In this document: piece by piece, positions 44,136-53,982 of the stretch
How positions within the stretch are numbered: position 1 is the stretch's first letter
How the letters are laid out: every line of letters starts with the position of its first letter
From: Artemia franciscana
Lineage: Eukaryota > Arthropoda > Branchiopoda > Anostraca > Artemiidae
DNA: 64,000 bases
Reading direction: 5' to 3'
NCBI RefSeq assembly: GCF_032884065.1
Contig: NC_088867.1
Location: 44,951,453 to 45,015,452 of the forward strand
Notes under the pieces: model-generated
The model's database searches: none
Seen by the model: the letters and a program-made list of their open reading frames with translations, nothing else
Told to the model about the DNA's origin: nothing
Program-made: the position numbers and the translations under genes

Positions 44136-47100
44136 TACTACTACTACTACTAATAACTCACTGCAGCACCAAGCCGCCTGAGGCCAACACAGCTACGCAC
44201 GCTCCTCCTCCAACCTAATCTATTTAAAGCCTCCCTCTTTACACCCTCCCAGGAAGTTCCCATTTCCTTTAAATCCTTATTTATGACATCCTCCCAACCC
44301 AGACAAGGACGACCTGCTTTCCGTGTAGCCCCAGACGGTTGGCCAAAAAGGACAATCTTCGGCAATCTGTCATCCTTCATCCGTAGAACGTGGCCTAGCC
44401 ATCTCAACCTTTCTTTCATTATAGCCCCAGAAAGCGGGATTGAACCACACTTTTCGTACAACCTACTGTTTGAAATACGGTCAGTCAGCCGGGTACCCAG
44501 AAAAATCCGTAGGCAATTTCTCTGGAAAACATCTAGTAAATTTTCATCTGCTTTTCGGAGTGTCCATGCTTCAGAGCCATATTTGACCACTGTCATCACT
44601 GTAGCTTCCAATATTCTAATCTTGGTTTGTAGGCTTATCTTTCTATTCTTCCAAACTTTTTTTAACTGTGAAAAAAAACCACCCTGAGCTTTAGCTATTC
44701 TACTTTTAACATCTTCACTGCTCCCACCATCTTTACTAATAATACTACCAAGGTAACTGAAGCTCCCGACCTGATCAATCTTTTCGTTACCTAAGGTCAC
44801 CTGTTCATCTTCACTTATTCCTAGCCTTAGTGACTTAGTCTTCTTAACATTCATTTTCAAGCCTATTTTAGCACCCTGAACTCGTAAAACCTCTAAAAAT
44901 TCATTCATTTTGCTCACACTTTCATCTAATATGCTTAAATCATCAGTATAATCTAAGTCCAGGAGCGTTCTTCCTCCCCATTTGATTCCATGGTCTCCAA
45001 TTGCCTTTCCTGTGCTCCTTAAGACGAAGTCCATCAAAATGATCCATATAAAGGGGGATAGAACACAACCCTGCTTAACTCCTGATTTAATACAAAACCA
45101 GTTGCTAACCTCATTTCCTACCTTAACCGCAGCAGTATTATTCTCGTACATAGCGCAAATCACTTTAATGTATTTTTCTGGTATACCATATAACGATAAG
45201 ACCTTTGTTAACGCTGTTCTATCAACAGAATCGAAAGCTTGCTCATAATCGATAAAACTAAGGACCAAAGGTGTTTGACAACGAAGGGACTTCTCAATTA
45301 TTAACCTAAGAGTGAAAACATGGTCGACACATCCTCTACCTTTTCTAAAACCGCATTGTTCTTCCCTTAAAACTTTGTCTACAGCATGTCTCAGTCTAAA
45401 AAGTATCATATTACTCAGTAATTTGCTACCCACAGAGACCAGACTAATGCCTCGATAATTACGACATTCACTCTTGTCACCTTTCTTATACAGCGGTTTA
45501 ATTAAGGTTTTCCTAAAATCATTGGGTACTTCCCCTTTTTCAAAAATCATGTTCATAATCTTCAGTAGCTTATTCCTAACCTCAGAGCCACCATATTTAA
45601 GGAACTCATTAATCATACTATCAGCACCTGGGGCCTTATTATTTTTTAATCCTTCTAGTACTGTCGCTAATTCTTCCTCACTAAACAAATCTTCCTTCAC
45701 ATCCAAGGTATCACAAACTTTTTCATTTTCATCTATATCTTTTCCTGCAACTGTATCTCGGTTTAGCACATTCTCAAAATGTTCCACCCATCTTTCTTTA
45801 ACTTTTTCCTTATCACTAATTGTGGCCCCATTTCTATCTTTAACTGGGACTAGTCCGGATCGGCTACTCCCTTTCAATTTATTAACATGCCAGTATAATA
45901 TTATACTATTATGCCGTCTAGCCGCATCTTCCAGATCCTCAGCAATTTTATCCATCGCCTCCATTTCACATCTCCTTAGTTCATATTTTAATGCTTTCTC
46001 CACTTTCTTTACATTCCTTTTGTTTTCATACGACCTATCGCTCAGATAATTCTTATACAAACCCCTTCTACTCGCTATTAAACCTAAAGCTTTTTCACTA
46101 ATATTCCTAGTTGCTGTCTTAGCACTCTTCCCTAGGACACCATCAGCAACTTCACAAATTGTTTTTCTGAAATTATTCCATCCATCTTCCACATTGTCAA
46201 ATTTTAAACCCTCAAGTTTAGTACTCAACTGTTCCTGGAATTTTTTTCTCAAATTTTCATCCTGAAGTCTACCAACATCATAACTTTCCGGGAGGGAGTT
46301 ACTCTTCCGAAATTTCAGCTTTAAATTAACCTTAGACACTACTAGATGGTGATCTTTACTTTTAACATCAATAACGGCACTCCTATACACCCTAGTATCT
46401 TGTATTGATCCTGCTAGTCTTCTGTTTACAATAACATAATCAATAAGGTTTGCTGTCTTACCATCACGTGAATACCATGTCAACTTATGGGCCATTTTGT
46501 GACCAAACACCGTATTGGTTATAACTAGGTTGTTATACCTACAAAATTGCAAAAGCCTATAGCCATTACTGTTTTCTTTTCCTACACCAAAACTACCTAG
46601 GCTAGGATACCATCTATCCCTATTTCTACCAACCTGGGCATTAAAATCTCCTAGCAAAAACACCATATTTCTACCTGGTACCCTGTCTATTTGCCCCTGT
46701 AACTGTAAGTAAAATTCATCTGAGTCACTAGTATCTCCATCAGTTGGTTCAATGGGGGCATATACTACTATAACTGATACCCTAAACTTTTTAGTCATAA
46801 AATGAGCAATTAGTATTCTATTATTAATACCTTCCCAGCCTAAACAAGACTTAGCAGCTTCCTTGTTCATCATGAGCCCTACTCCCTGTCTACGTACCCC
46901 ATCCTTCCTTCCTGAGTAAACAAATTCTATGTCCCCTAATTTCATGCTTCCTACCCCTGGGATATGAGTTTCTGAAACTCCTAATAAATCCAGTTCAAAC
47001 CGCCTGAATTCGTCAGTCAAAATGTCGATGCGATAGTCATTTTTTAACGTCGTAACATTCCAAGTTCCAATTTTCATGTTCTTTAAATCTTTGAAATTAT

Positions 47101-47785
47101 TTTGGCCTCAAGAAAAGCAGTGATCCCGGATACCAGTGCAGGATGGGGACCAACATATCTTCTCAAGTCTACACCGAAGCGCTTAAGCCGGCTTAGAACC
47201 GGACAGCAAGAAGTCCCTGGGACCTCCAGTAAGTTGGAGGCTTTGTGCAATCCTGGGCCCATCTTGGTCACAACATGGTTTTCAGCACTTGGCGATGCTC
47301 TTCTATCAACAAGAGTCGAAATCCTGCACAGACAGTCCCAAGCCTATTACCTCCGACTCATTATATATTCATGCCTACAAATATTATGCTACAACGGGGA
47401 GGCAGCCCATAGTAGATAAATCAGCTAGGAAGAGGTTTTTCATTCCGAAAACGCCCATCAAAACAAACCAAGCCCAGAAAATTATCCAATAATCAGAATC
47501 CCGTACGAGTGCTGTGTTGTTTACTAGGCTATAATTTCCTCGAGGGGCGCCACTCCTCAAGTGGGAAAAATTGACCGCAAGTTTCCCAGTCTTGCAGGTA
47601 CCCCGAAAGGGTCGAGGCAGCCCTTTACAGAGGCCGTTGTCCATAAATCTGGATCTTACGCCCTGCCGCAGTTGTCCTCCTATAGAGGATCCTCCCACGA
47701 TGGTGTTCTGCTTCACCATGCAATTTAACCCATTACTGGGAGAAGGTTTGTAACTCATCTGACGCGTGAACACGGCAGTTGGCCC
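44136..47785 (-). mobile_element. RTE-type LINE, near-complete
   Basis: The 3' end is a (CTA)n run at 44136-44151, inside the satellite phrase 'tagctgttaaaa'. One long EN-RT frame follows, then ~700 bp upstream holding smaller minus-strand frames (47083-47271 and 47384-47773). These are likely the 5' region of the element, since the stretch is complex sequence ending where the 80-bp array begins. A single apurinic-like endonuclease plus RT, a minimal 3' UTR and a simple-repeat tail are RTE features. The intact ORF suggests a young copy. Confidence 0.88.
44150..47077 (-). CDS. RTE LINE endonuclease-reverse transcriptase
   Basis: An uninterrupted 975-codon frame starts at ATG 47077 with MKIGTWNVTTL, a standard start for this family. 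The endonuclease (about 1-245) has TWN at 5-7, SETH at 35-38, VVYAP near 104, GDFNAQVG near 143 and KDHHLV near 241, where most relatives have SDH. The RT (about 480-760) has FIDYEQAFD at 608-616, GVKQGCVLSP at 666-675 and YTDD at 710-713. The truncated sister copy at 768-1909 has YADD, so Thr replaces Ala next to the catalytic aspartates. The C-terminus carries KYGSEAWTLR and RLRWLGHV. The stop TAG is supplied by the CTA tail itself. It nicks target DNA and primes reverse transcription there. Confidence 0.95.
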   Translation of the reverse strand: MKIGTWNVTTLKNDYRIDILTDEFRRFELDLLGVSETHIPGVGSMKLGDIEFVYSGRKDGVRRQGVGLMMNKEAAKSCLGWEGINNRILIAHFMTKKFRVSVIVVYAPIEPTDGDTSDSDEFYLQLQGQIDRVPGRNMVFLLGDFNAQVGRNRDRWYPSLGSFGVGKENSNGYRLLQFCRYNNLVITNTVFGHKMAHKLTWYSRDGKTANLIDYVIVNRRLAGSIQDTRVYRSAVIDVKSKDHHLVVSKVNLKLKFRKSNSLPESYDVGRLQDENLRKKFQEQLSTKLEGLKFDNVEDGWNNFRKTICEVADGVLGKSAKTATRNISEKALGLIASRRGLYKNYLSDRSYENKRNVKKVEKALKYELRRCEMEAMDKIAEDLEDAARRHNSIILYWHVNKLKGSSRSGLVPVKDRNGATISDKEKVKERWVEHFENVLNRDTVAGKDIDENEKVCDTLDVKEDLFSEEELATVLEGLKNNKAPGADSMINEFLKYGGSEVRNKLLKIMNMIFEKGEVPNDFRKTLIKPLYKKGDKSECRNYRGISLVSVGSKLLSNMILFRLRHAVDKVLREEQCGFRKGRGCVDHVFTLRLIIEKSLRCQTPLVLSFIDYEQAFDSVDRTALTKVLSLYGIPEKYIKVICAMYENNTAAVKVGNEVSNWFCIKSGVKQGCVLSPFIWIILMDFVLRSTGKAIGDHGIKWGGRTLLDLDYTDDLSILDESVSKMNEFLEVLRVQGAKIGLKMNVKKTKSLRLGISEDEQVTLGNEKIDQVGSFSYLGSIISKDGGSSEDVKSRIAKAQGGFFSQLKKVWKNRKISLQTKIRILEATVMTVVKYGSEAWTLRKADENLLDVFQRNCLRIFLGTRLTDRISNSRLYEKCGSIPLSGAIMKERLRWLGHVLRMKDDRLPKIVLFGQPSGATRKAGRPCLGWEDVINKDLKEMGTSWEGVKREALNRLGWRRSVRSCVGLRRLGAAVSY

Positions 47786-47790
47786 AATTC

Positions 47791-48160
47791 AACTAAATAA
47801 CTCTATAAGATAAACATATTCATAAATTTAACTCTATAAATACAAATTTACAACCATTATCCGCAAATCCAACTAAATAACTCTATAAGATAAATATATG
47901 CATAAATATAACTCTATAAATATAAATTTGCAATCATTATCCGAAAATTCAACTAAATAACCCCATAATATTAATATATACATAAATATAACTCAATAAA
48001 TATAAATTTGCAATCAATATCCGTAAATTCAACTAAATAACTCTATAAGATAAATATATCCATAAATATAACTCTATAAGTATAAATTTGCAATCATTAT
48101 CCGTAAATTCAACTAAATAACTCCATAAGATAAATATATACATAAATATAATAACAGTAC
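47791..48160. repeat. 80-bp tandem array (4.5 copies)
   Basis: 'aactaaataa' begins at 47791, 47871, 47951, 48031 and 48111, an exact 80-bp period with few substitutions and no length changes. The unit is AT-rich (ctctataagataaatatat, cataaatataactctataaa, tataaatttgcaatcattatccg). It directly abuts the RTE LINE 5' end on one side and a LINE C-terminal relic on the other, so it may be that relic's tail. Confidence 0.92.
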
Positions 48161-48460
48161 ATAGAACAAATGTCAAAAATCAATCTCTCTTGTAAAAAGA
48201 AAAGAAAAAAAAACAATGATCTCTAATCCCCCTCCCAATAAATACTTCTTTAATCTTTCCTTACATTTAATTGTTCAGCCACCTTAATACTTGTCGGAAG
48301 TACATTCCAAACACACGGTTCCAAATGGCAAATCGTAAATCCTGCCCGATCGCTCAACCACAAGGTTATCCACAATTCTGGTACTATATTCGGGTAAATA
48401 GCTATTACTCTTATAAAAATGAGAAGAAATATCTGGGCATATATCCGAGTCAAAATCCCG
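48161..48460 (-). pseudogene. LINE C-terminal fragment (CR1/L2-like)
   Basis: The minus-strand translation has CHLEPCVWNVLPTSIKVAEQ (48380-48310), followed in another frame by KCKERLKKYLLGGGLE. Together these are the WN-x-LP and F/Y-K-x-x-LKxYL ending of CR1/L2-type LINE proteins. A frame change separates the two. The rest of the element is absent. Confidence 0.65.
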
Positions 48461-49188
48461 ATTCAGATAGGTTTAATTCTCCTACTTAACTGTTTATTTA
48501 TTTCAGGTAAAATTGCAAAATTTAAACATTAGCTCCTGACGGAGAGCAGAGCTCGTAAAGTTCGATAAGTAAATAGTAGGACGTATCATAAATAAAACGA
48601 TTTATCTCGTCGTAATGCTATTAATAGCAAAAATAAAACCTGGTTAACCAAAACAACGACAAAAAGTAAAAAAAAAGACAAAAATACTGCGCAGGATGGA
48701 TGTGGGCCCCAGTATGGGTACACTAAAATAAATACACACAAAAAATCTAACATATTTTAGTATCCCACCATTTTTGGTCAGTGAACAATCCTTGATATTT
48801 CTCTCTTTAATTTCAGCGTCGGGACAAATCAATTCGAGTTTTATCATTCAACTTATATTTGTTTGAAATTAATGGTATTTGGTGCCTAATCGAAAATCTA
48901 GGCCGCTCAGAACTAATAAAAGGAATCCGTCGATACACCCTAGAGCGCCAAAGAGCCGAAGGAAGGGGCAGAATCAGTAGCGATTTTTCATAAGAATAAC
49001 TACTAAAATTTTGTATTTGAACATGCCATATGAAAATATCACCTTCTGTTATATGTTTTAAATCAAACAGATTTGCGAAAAAACTTTATGCATGACAGTT
49101 AACAATGTTGAACTAGGAAAAAATTATTAAACGACCTAGTTGTGCGTAATTTGATTTAATCGACAAGTGTGGCTATATTTTCAAGAAA
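48461..49188. other. No gene seen
   Basis: Unclassified AT-rich sequence within the right arm of the inverted structure, between the LINE relic and the resumed satellite. Confidence 0.5.
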
Positions 49189-51592
49189 TGAATATATATT
49201 TCAAGAAATGAACAAACCATTTTTTTTTTAATGCATTTAAGAAAAAACGTAGAACCCTTAGAAAACGGGGACGACTTTTCAAGAAATGTCCACACAATGC
49301 ACTTTGTTTTTTAGCTGTTAAAACAATTTTATATATATCAAAGAACGTACGAACAATTTTTGAATGCATTTAAGAAAAATGGTCGAATCCTTAAAAAACG
49401 GGACGACTTTTCATGAAATGTCTACACAAACCACTTTGTTTTTCTAGCTGTTACAACAATTTCACACAAATCAAAGAATGTACGAACCATTTTGACAGCA
49501 CATAAAATGGTGATGACAGCATGATTTTGCATGAAATGTTCCACACACACCACTTTGTTTTTTTACCTGCTGATTCAATTTTATACGAATCCAAGAATGC
49601 ACAAACTATTTTTGAATACATGTAAGAAAAAGGCCGGATCCTTAAAAAACGGGGTAGCTGTGCACGAATAACTCACACAACTAATTTTTTCTTGCTGTTA
49701 AAGTAATTTTATACAAGTCAACGAATGTATAAACCATTTTTGACACAATGTAAAAAAAAGGCTGAATCCTTTAAAAACGGGCCAATATTGTAAGAAATGC
49801 CACACAAGCCACTTTGTTTTTCTAGCTGTTAAAAAAATTTTTTATACGAATTTTAAGAGTGAATAAACCGTTTTTGAATGCACGTAAAAACAGGCTGAAT
49901 CCTTAAAAAACCGGGCGGTTGTGCATGATAAGCCCAGACAAACCATTTGTTTTCTAGCTGTTAAAACAATTTTATATGAATCAAAGAATGTATAAACCAT
50001 TTTTGAATGTATTTAAGACAGAAAATCCGAATTCTTCAAAAACGGGACGATTGTGCAAGTAATGCCCACACACCACTTTTATTGTTCTAGCTGTCAAAAC
50101 AATTTTATATGAATCAAGGATTGTACAAACCATTTTTGAACGAATGTAAGAAAAAGGCTGAGTCCTTAAAAAATGGGGCGAGCGTGCATGAAATAAACAT
50201 AAAAACCGCTTTGTTTTTCTAGCTGTTAAAACAATTTTATACAAATCAAAGAATGTAAAAACCCCTTTTTAAAATACGTGCTAGAAAAAAGGCTGAATCC
50301 TTAAAAAAAGGGGCGACTGTGCATGATATGCGAAACCAAACAATTTGTTTTTCTAGCTGATAAAACCATTTTATACAGATCAAAGAATGTGTGAACCATT
50401 TTTGACAGAATGTAAGAAAAAGGCTGAATCCTTAAAAAACGAGACAACTTCGTATGAAATGCCACAGAAGCCACTTTGTTTAACTAGTTTCGAAATTTTT
50501 TTTATACGAATCAATGAATGCACAAACCCTTTTTTGAACAGATTGTATGAAAAATACCGAGTTCTTAAAAAATGGGTTGATTGTGCATGAAATATCCACA
50601 CAAACCACTTTGTTTTTCAAGGTGTTAATTTTTTGATACGAATCAAAGAATGTACAAACAATCTACTTTGAATGCATGTGAGAAAAAGCCGAATCCTTAA
50701 AAACGGGACGATTGTGCATGAAATGCCAACACAAACTACTTTGTTTTTGTATCTGTTAAAACAATTTTATACGAATCAAAGAATGTAAAAACCATTTTTG
50801 ACAACATGCATACAAATGGCCGAATCCTTAAAAAAACGGAGTAATTGTCCATGAAATACCCACAACAAATTTTGTTTTTCTAGCTGTTAAAACAATTTTA
50901 TACTCATCAAAGAACTTACAAACCATTTTTGAATGCATTTAGGAAAAATATCGAGTCCTTAAAAAAGCGGGACGACTGAGCATGAAATATCCAAACCAAC
51001 CACTTTGTTTTTCTAGCAGTTAAAACAAACTTATACGAATCAAAGAATGTACGAACCATTTTTGAATGCATGCAAGATAAAGACCGAATACTTAAAAAAC
51101 AGGGTGACTGTTCATGAAATGCCCGCACAAACCACTTTGTTTTTCTAGCTATCAAAAAAGTTTTATATAAATCAAGGAATGTACGAACCATTTTTGATAG
51201 AATGCAAAAAAATGGCTGAATCCTTAAAAAACGGAACGACTTTGCATAAAATGCCCAAAAAAAACACTATTATTTTTCTAGCTGTTAAAAGCCTTTAATA
51301 CGAATACAAGAATGTACGAACCATTTTTGACAGTATGTGAGAAAAGGACCGATTCCTTAAGAAACGGGGTGATTGTGCATGAAATATCCATATAAGCCAC
51401 TTTTTTTGCTGTTAAAATAATTTTATTCGAATCAATGAATTTACAAAACTATTTTGAATGCATGTAAGAATGAGGCTGAATCCTTAAAAAAACGGGACAA
51501 GTACGCATGTAATGCCAATACAAAGCACTTGATTTTTCTAGCTGTTAAAACAATTTTATACGAATCAAAGAATGTACATGTGATTTTAAGAC
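49189..51592 (+). repeat. ~132-bp satellite, right arm, main part (~18 copies)
   Basis: Uninterrupted units in the order 'caaagaatgta.gaaccatttttgaatgcat', 'gtaagaaaaaggc.gaatcctt', 'aaaaacgggacgac', 'gtgcatgaaatgccca', 'acaaaccactttgtttttct', 'agctgttaaaacaattttat'. They are opposite in orientation to the left arm. Short open frames here are by-products. Confidence 0.9.
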
Positions 51593-52333
51593 ATGGAAAA
51601 AATACTTGAAAAAAATTCAGTTAAAAAAAGTAAAAAAAATGGTTAGGGGAAAAAATTTGGGGGATATTAAGAGCCCTGGAGGGTGATATTGGACCCTGGA
51701 AAGGCATTCTGGACCCTGGTGGGGGACATTGGGTCCTGGATGGGAATGCGGGGATCCAAACTCATGCACAAGCCTCGGAAGTGAAAAACAGATGTGCTCA
51801 GGACCATCACATTAGTAAAATGATACCTAGCCGATTGCAGTCATAATCAATGATCAATAATCAGTAATCAACTCGATCCCATTAGAATACAAAAAGATAT
51901 CTTTCAATTATATAATAGAATCCATAACAAAACTTCGTTTATGTTACGATCACCTACATCATATCACCTAAAGCTCACTTCAGTTATTAAATTAAAAACT
52001 TGGCAAACAAAAACTCAGATAATAATGTTTCCATGAATATGCTTTCCCCAGAAGTTGAGATAACACCATCCGTGTCATTAGAACGATGAGATATATGTCT
52101 GCTCGGAATGATGGGTAATTTTTTTCTCGGACGAATTGAAGGAATACGGACGATTTAAAAAAAGTGCCGGTACCTGGGATCGAAGCGGGTGGGTTGTTGT
52201 CGGAGTGCATATAGGGATACTACTGAAAATTATATTTTTCCCACCATTTTCCAATTGCGCGTATGCCCGATTTCACTTCGTGCCCTTCGTTGTACAAGTG
52301 TGTACTTAATTATTAGATATTAATTAGACTTAC

Positions 52334-52467
52334 CAGTCCATCTGTTTCGCAATTTTTGTCATAGACTATTTCTTGTTTATCTGCTGGGTCCGTATCAATG
52401 TGAAAAAATGACGTAGGTTTATAACAGCCTTCTTCTTTTGGTTTTGGAGGTCCAGTCGGAATAATAC
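52334..52467 (-). CDS. Probable exon of an unrecognised host protein
   Basis: The acceptor tgtgtctcttgtag precedes 52467 and a perfect GTAAGT donor follows 52334. Two bases complete a codon, then 44 codons are open: IIPTGPPKPKEEGCYKPTS, FFHIDTDPADKQEIVYDK, NCETDGL. The composition is that of a soluble acidic segment, with no motif I can name. It is on the same strand as the Mitf-like exons 30 kb further on. A distant resemblance to the N-terminal GIVPD...PKTYYEL region of MITF-A could make it an upstream exon of that gene, but this is speculation. Confidence 0.6.
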
Positions 52468-52589
52468 CTACAAGAGACACAATTTAAGGGAAATAGGAAC
52501 TTGTTGGAATGGTGCAAAGAGAGATAGTTCAAACAGATTGGAATGGCAAAATTGAGAATCACAATGACTTCCAGAAGAAAACAAATCCA

Positions 52590-53760
52590 ATAAGAAGAAG
52601 AAGAAGTTTATTCAATACAATACAATACAAAATACAATTCAAAATGGAATTACAATACACTTATTCCTCCTCGAAAGGCTCCAAGGTTCAAGGTTTAATC
52701 GGGTTTAATTAAAAAAAAGGGAAATAACTAAACTTAAAGTACATTGCTCTGTGACAAAACTCACGTTGAGACCCATAAACATAAAAGATTCTTCACTAAC
52801 ACGTAGTACGGCTCCCACTTCACTCTTCGACACAACCACACGCCTCCTCATTATATGATTTTTTAATCTTAACCATAGGGTTCCTCCCTCCCTCCCTCCC
52901 CGGACGTACAACCACCTCACCTGAATATACTAAAAAATCTAAACTTCATCTAATTTAATTTATCTTTCTTTTTTTATCTTTCACTTATTGACCTTTAACT
53001 AAATATTTATTTAAATTATTTTTGAAAGACCCGAGGGAGCTCCTACATCTCAGCTCTTTTGGAAACATGTTCCACACTTTAGCACATGCTACATCCGAGG
53101 AAAAATCTGAACGTACTGTTGGGGTTCGTCTCACTTGAAGGTCAAAGGCAGAGCGCGTGTTTCGATTATGTTGTTCAGATATCAACCGAAACAGATTGTG
53201 GAAGGGAGATGAAAGTAAACCGGATAAAAATTTAAAAACAAAAACTGAACACGACAGACGGTAAAGGGAACCAAGGGACAGATAGTCGTCTACATTTCCA
53301 ATAATTTTCAACGCACGCTTGTGGATTGAGTCAAGTCTCTTCAGGTGTAATTTGAAGGTTGACTGCCAAATTATGGCACAATACTGCAAGTGAGGTTTCA
53401 GAAGTCCGTTGTAAAGTAGACGAAGGGTTTTTTGAGGAAATACGTGCTTCAGTTTCCTGATGATGCAAAGGTTGCGAGAGAGTTTCAGCTCCACAGCCTG
53501 GATGTGGTTTAGAAAGGAGAGGTTTTCGTCCAGGAGTACACATAGATACCTCGCAAAACCCGTTTCTGGCCGCCTGATCGTTCCTCTAGAAGTTGTAATT
53601 CCAGTTATATCTGGATGAATAGTTCCAATCCTTGAAAAGAATAGCAAACGCGATCTGTCGAAATTTGGGGAGTTTCGTTCATGTCCAGGGATACAAGGGG
53701 GATGATTCCATGGTCAATAAAATGGATAATTCTTTGATGTATTAGGAAGGAGGAATTAAA
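52590..53760 (-). pseudogene. LINE 3' half (CR1/L2-like), internally deleted
   Basis: An open frame at 53647-52985 carries the C-terminal part of a reverse transcriptase: FARYLCVLLDENLSFLNHI (usual RYLGV), LRLLYNGLLKPHLQYC, IIWQST, KRALKIIG, and WNMFPKELRCRSSLGSFKNN at the end. Upstream, NSPNFDRSRLLFFSR continues the same frame. Near 53715, a stretch GIIPLVSLDM in another frame resembles the start of motif A, so most of the RT core is missing. The 3' end, read on the minus strand, has an ATTGTATTG repeat, then aataaac and (TTC)n at 52590-52605. Confidence 0.8.
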
Positions 53761-53980
53761 TTCAAGCAAGAGTTTCTTAATTCAATTGTTAGTGCTTATT
53801 TGACATTTCATGACTTAAAACAAAAGAAAAACGAACACATATAATCTTCTTAAATGAACAACTTTCTATTTACTTAAAACATCATTTTGTCAGAATAATA
53901 TGCCTTTTAAGCATTTTTCCCAGGGAGGTTTTATCAAGCCTAACCTGACTTCCTGACATAAAGAAGAAGTTTACATTATT
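53761..53980. other. No gene seen
   Basis: AT-rich spacer between the LINE fragment and the Helitron remnant. Confidence 0.4.
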
Positions 53981-53982
53981 TG

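Larger units (their letters stand above)
40040..52225. mobile_element. Giant Foldback-like inverted structure
   Basis: The left terminus (40040-40600) and the right terminus (51600-52225) are inverted copies of each other. Examples are 'atgcactccgacaacag' with its complement near 52200, 'aaacgaagttttgttatgga' with its complement near 51930, and 'acacatctgttt' with its complement near 51790. Inside them lie arrays of one ~132-bp unit in opposite orientations, meeting at a unique centre at about 43600-43712. Long inverted repeats built from tandem repeats are the hallmark of Foldback and Galileo elements. No transposase was seen. Later insertions (1.0-kb element B, the RTE LINE) and a 1.4-kb block of other sequence interrupt the arms. 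Confidence 0.75.

Noticed and set aside
45474-46049. 191-codon plus-strand open frame
   Set aside because: It is the antisense shadow of the intact RTE LINE frame on the minus strand.
47791-51592. Regular tandem repeats (80 bp and ~132 bp) that might be taken for a CRISPR array
   Set aside because: There are no unique spacers between short identical repeats; whole units repeat. The genome is eukaryotic.
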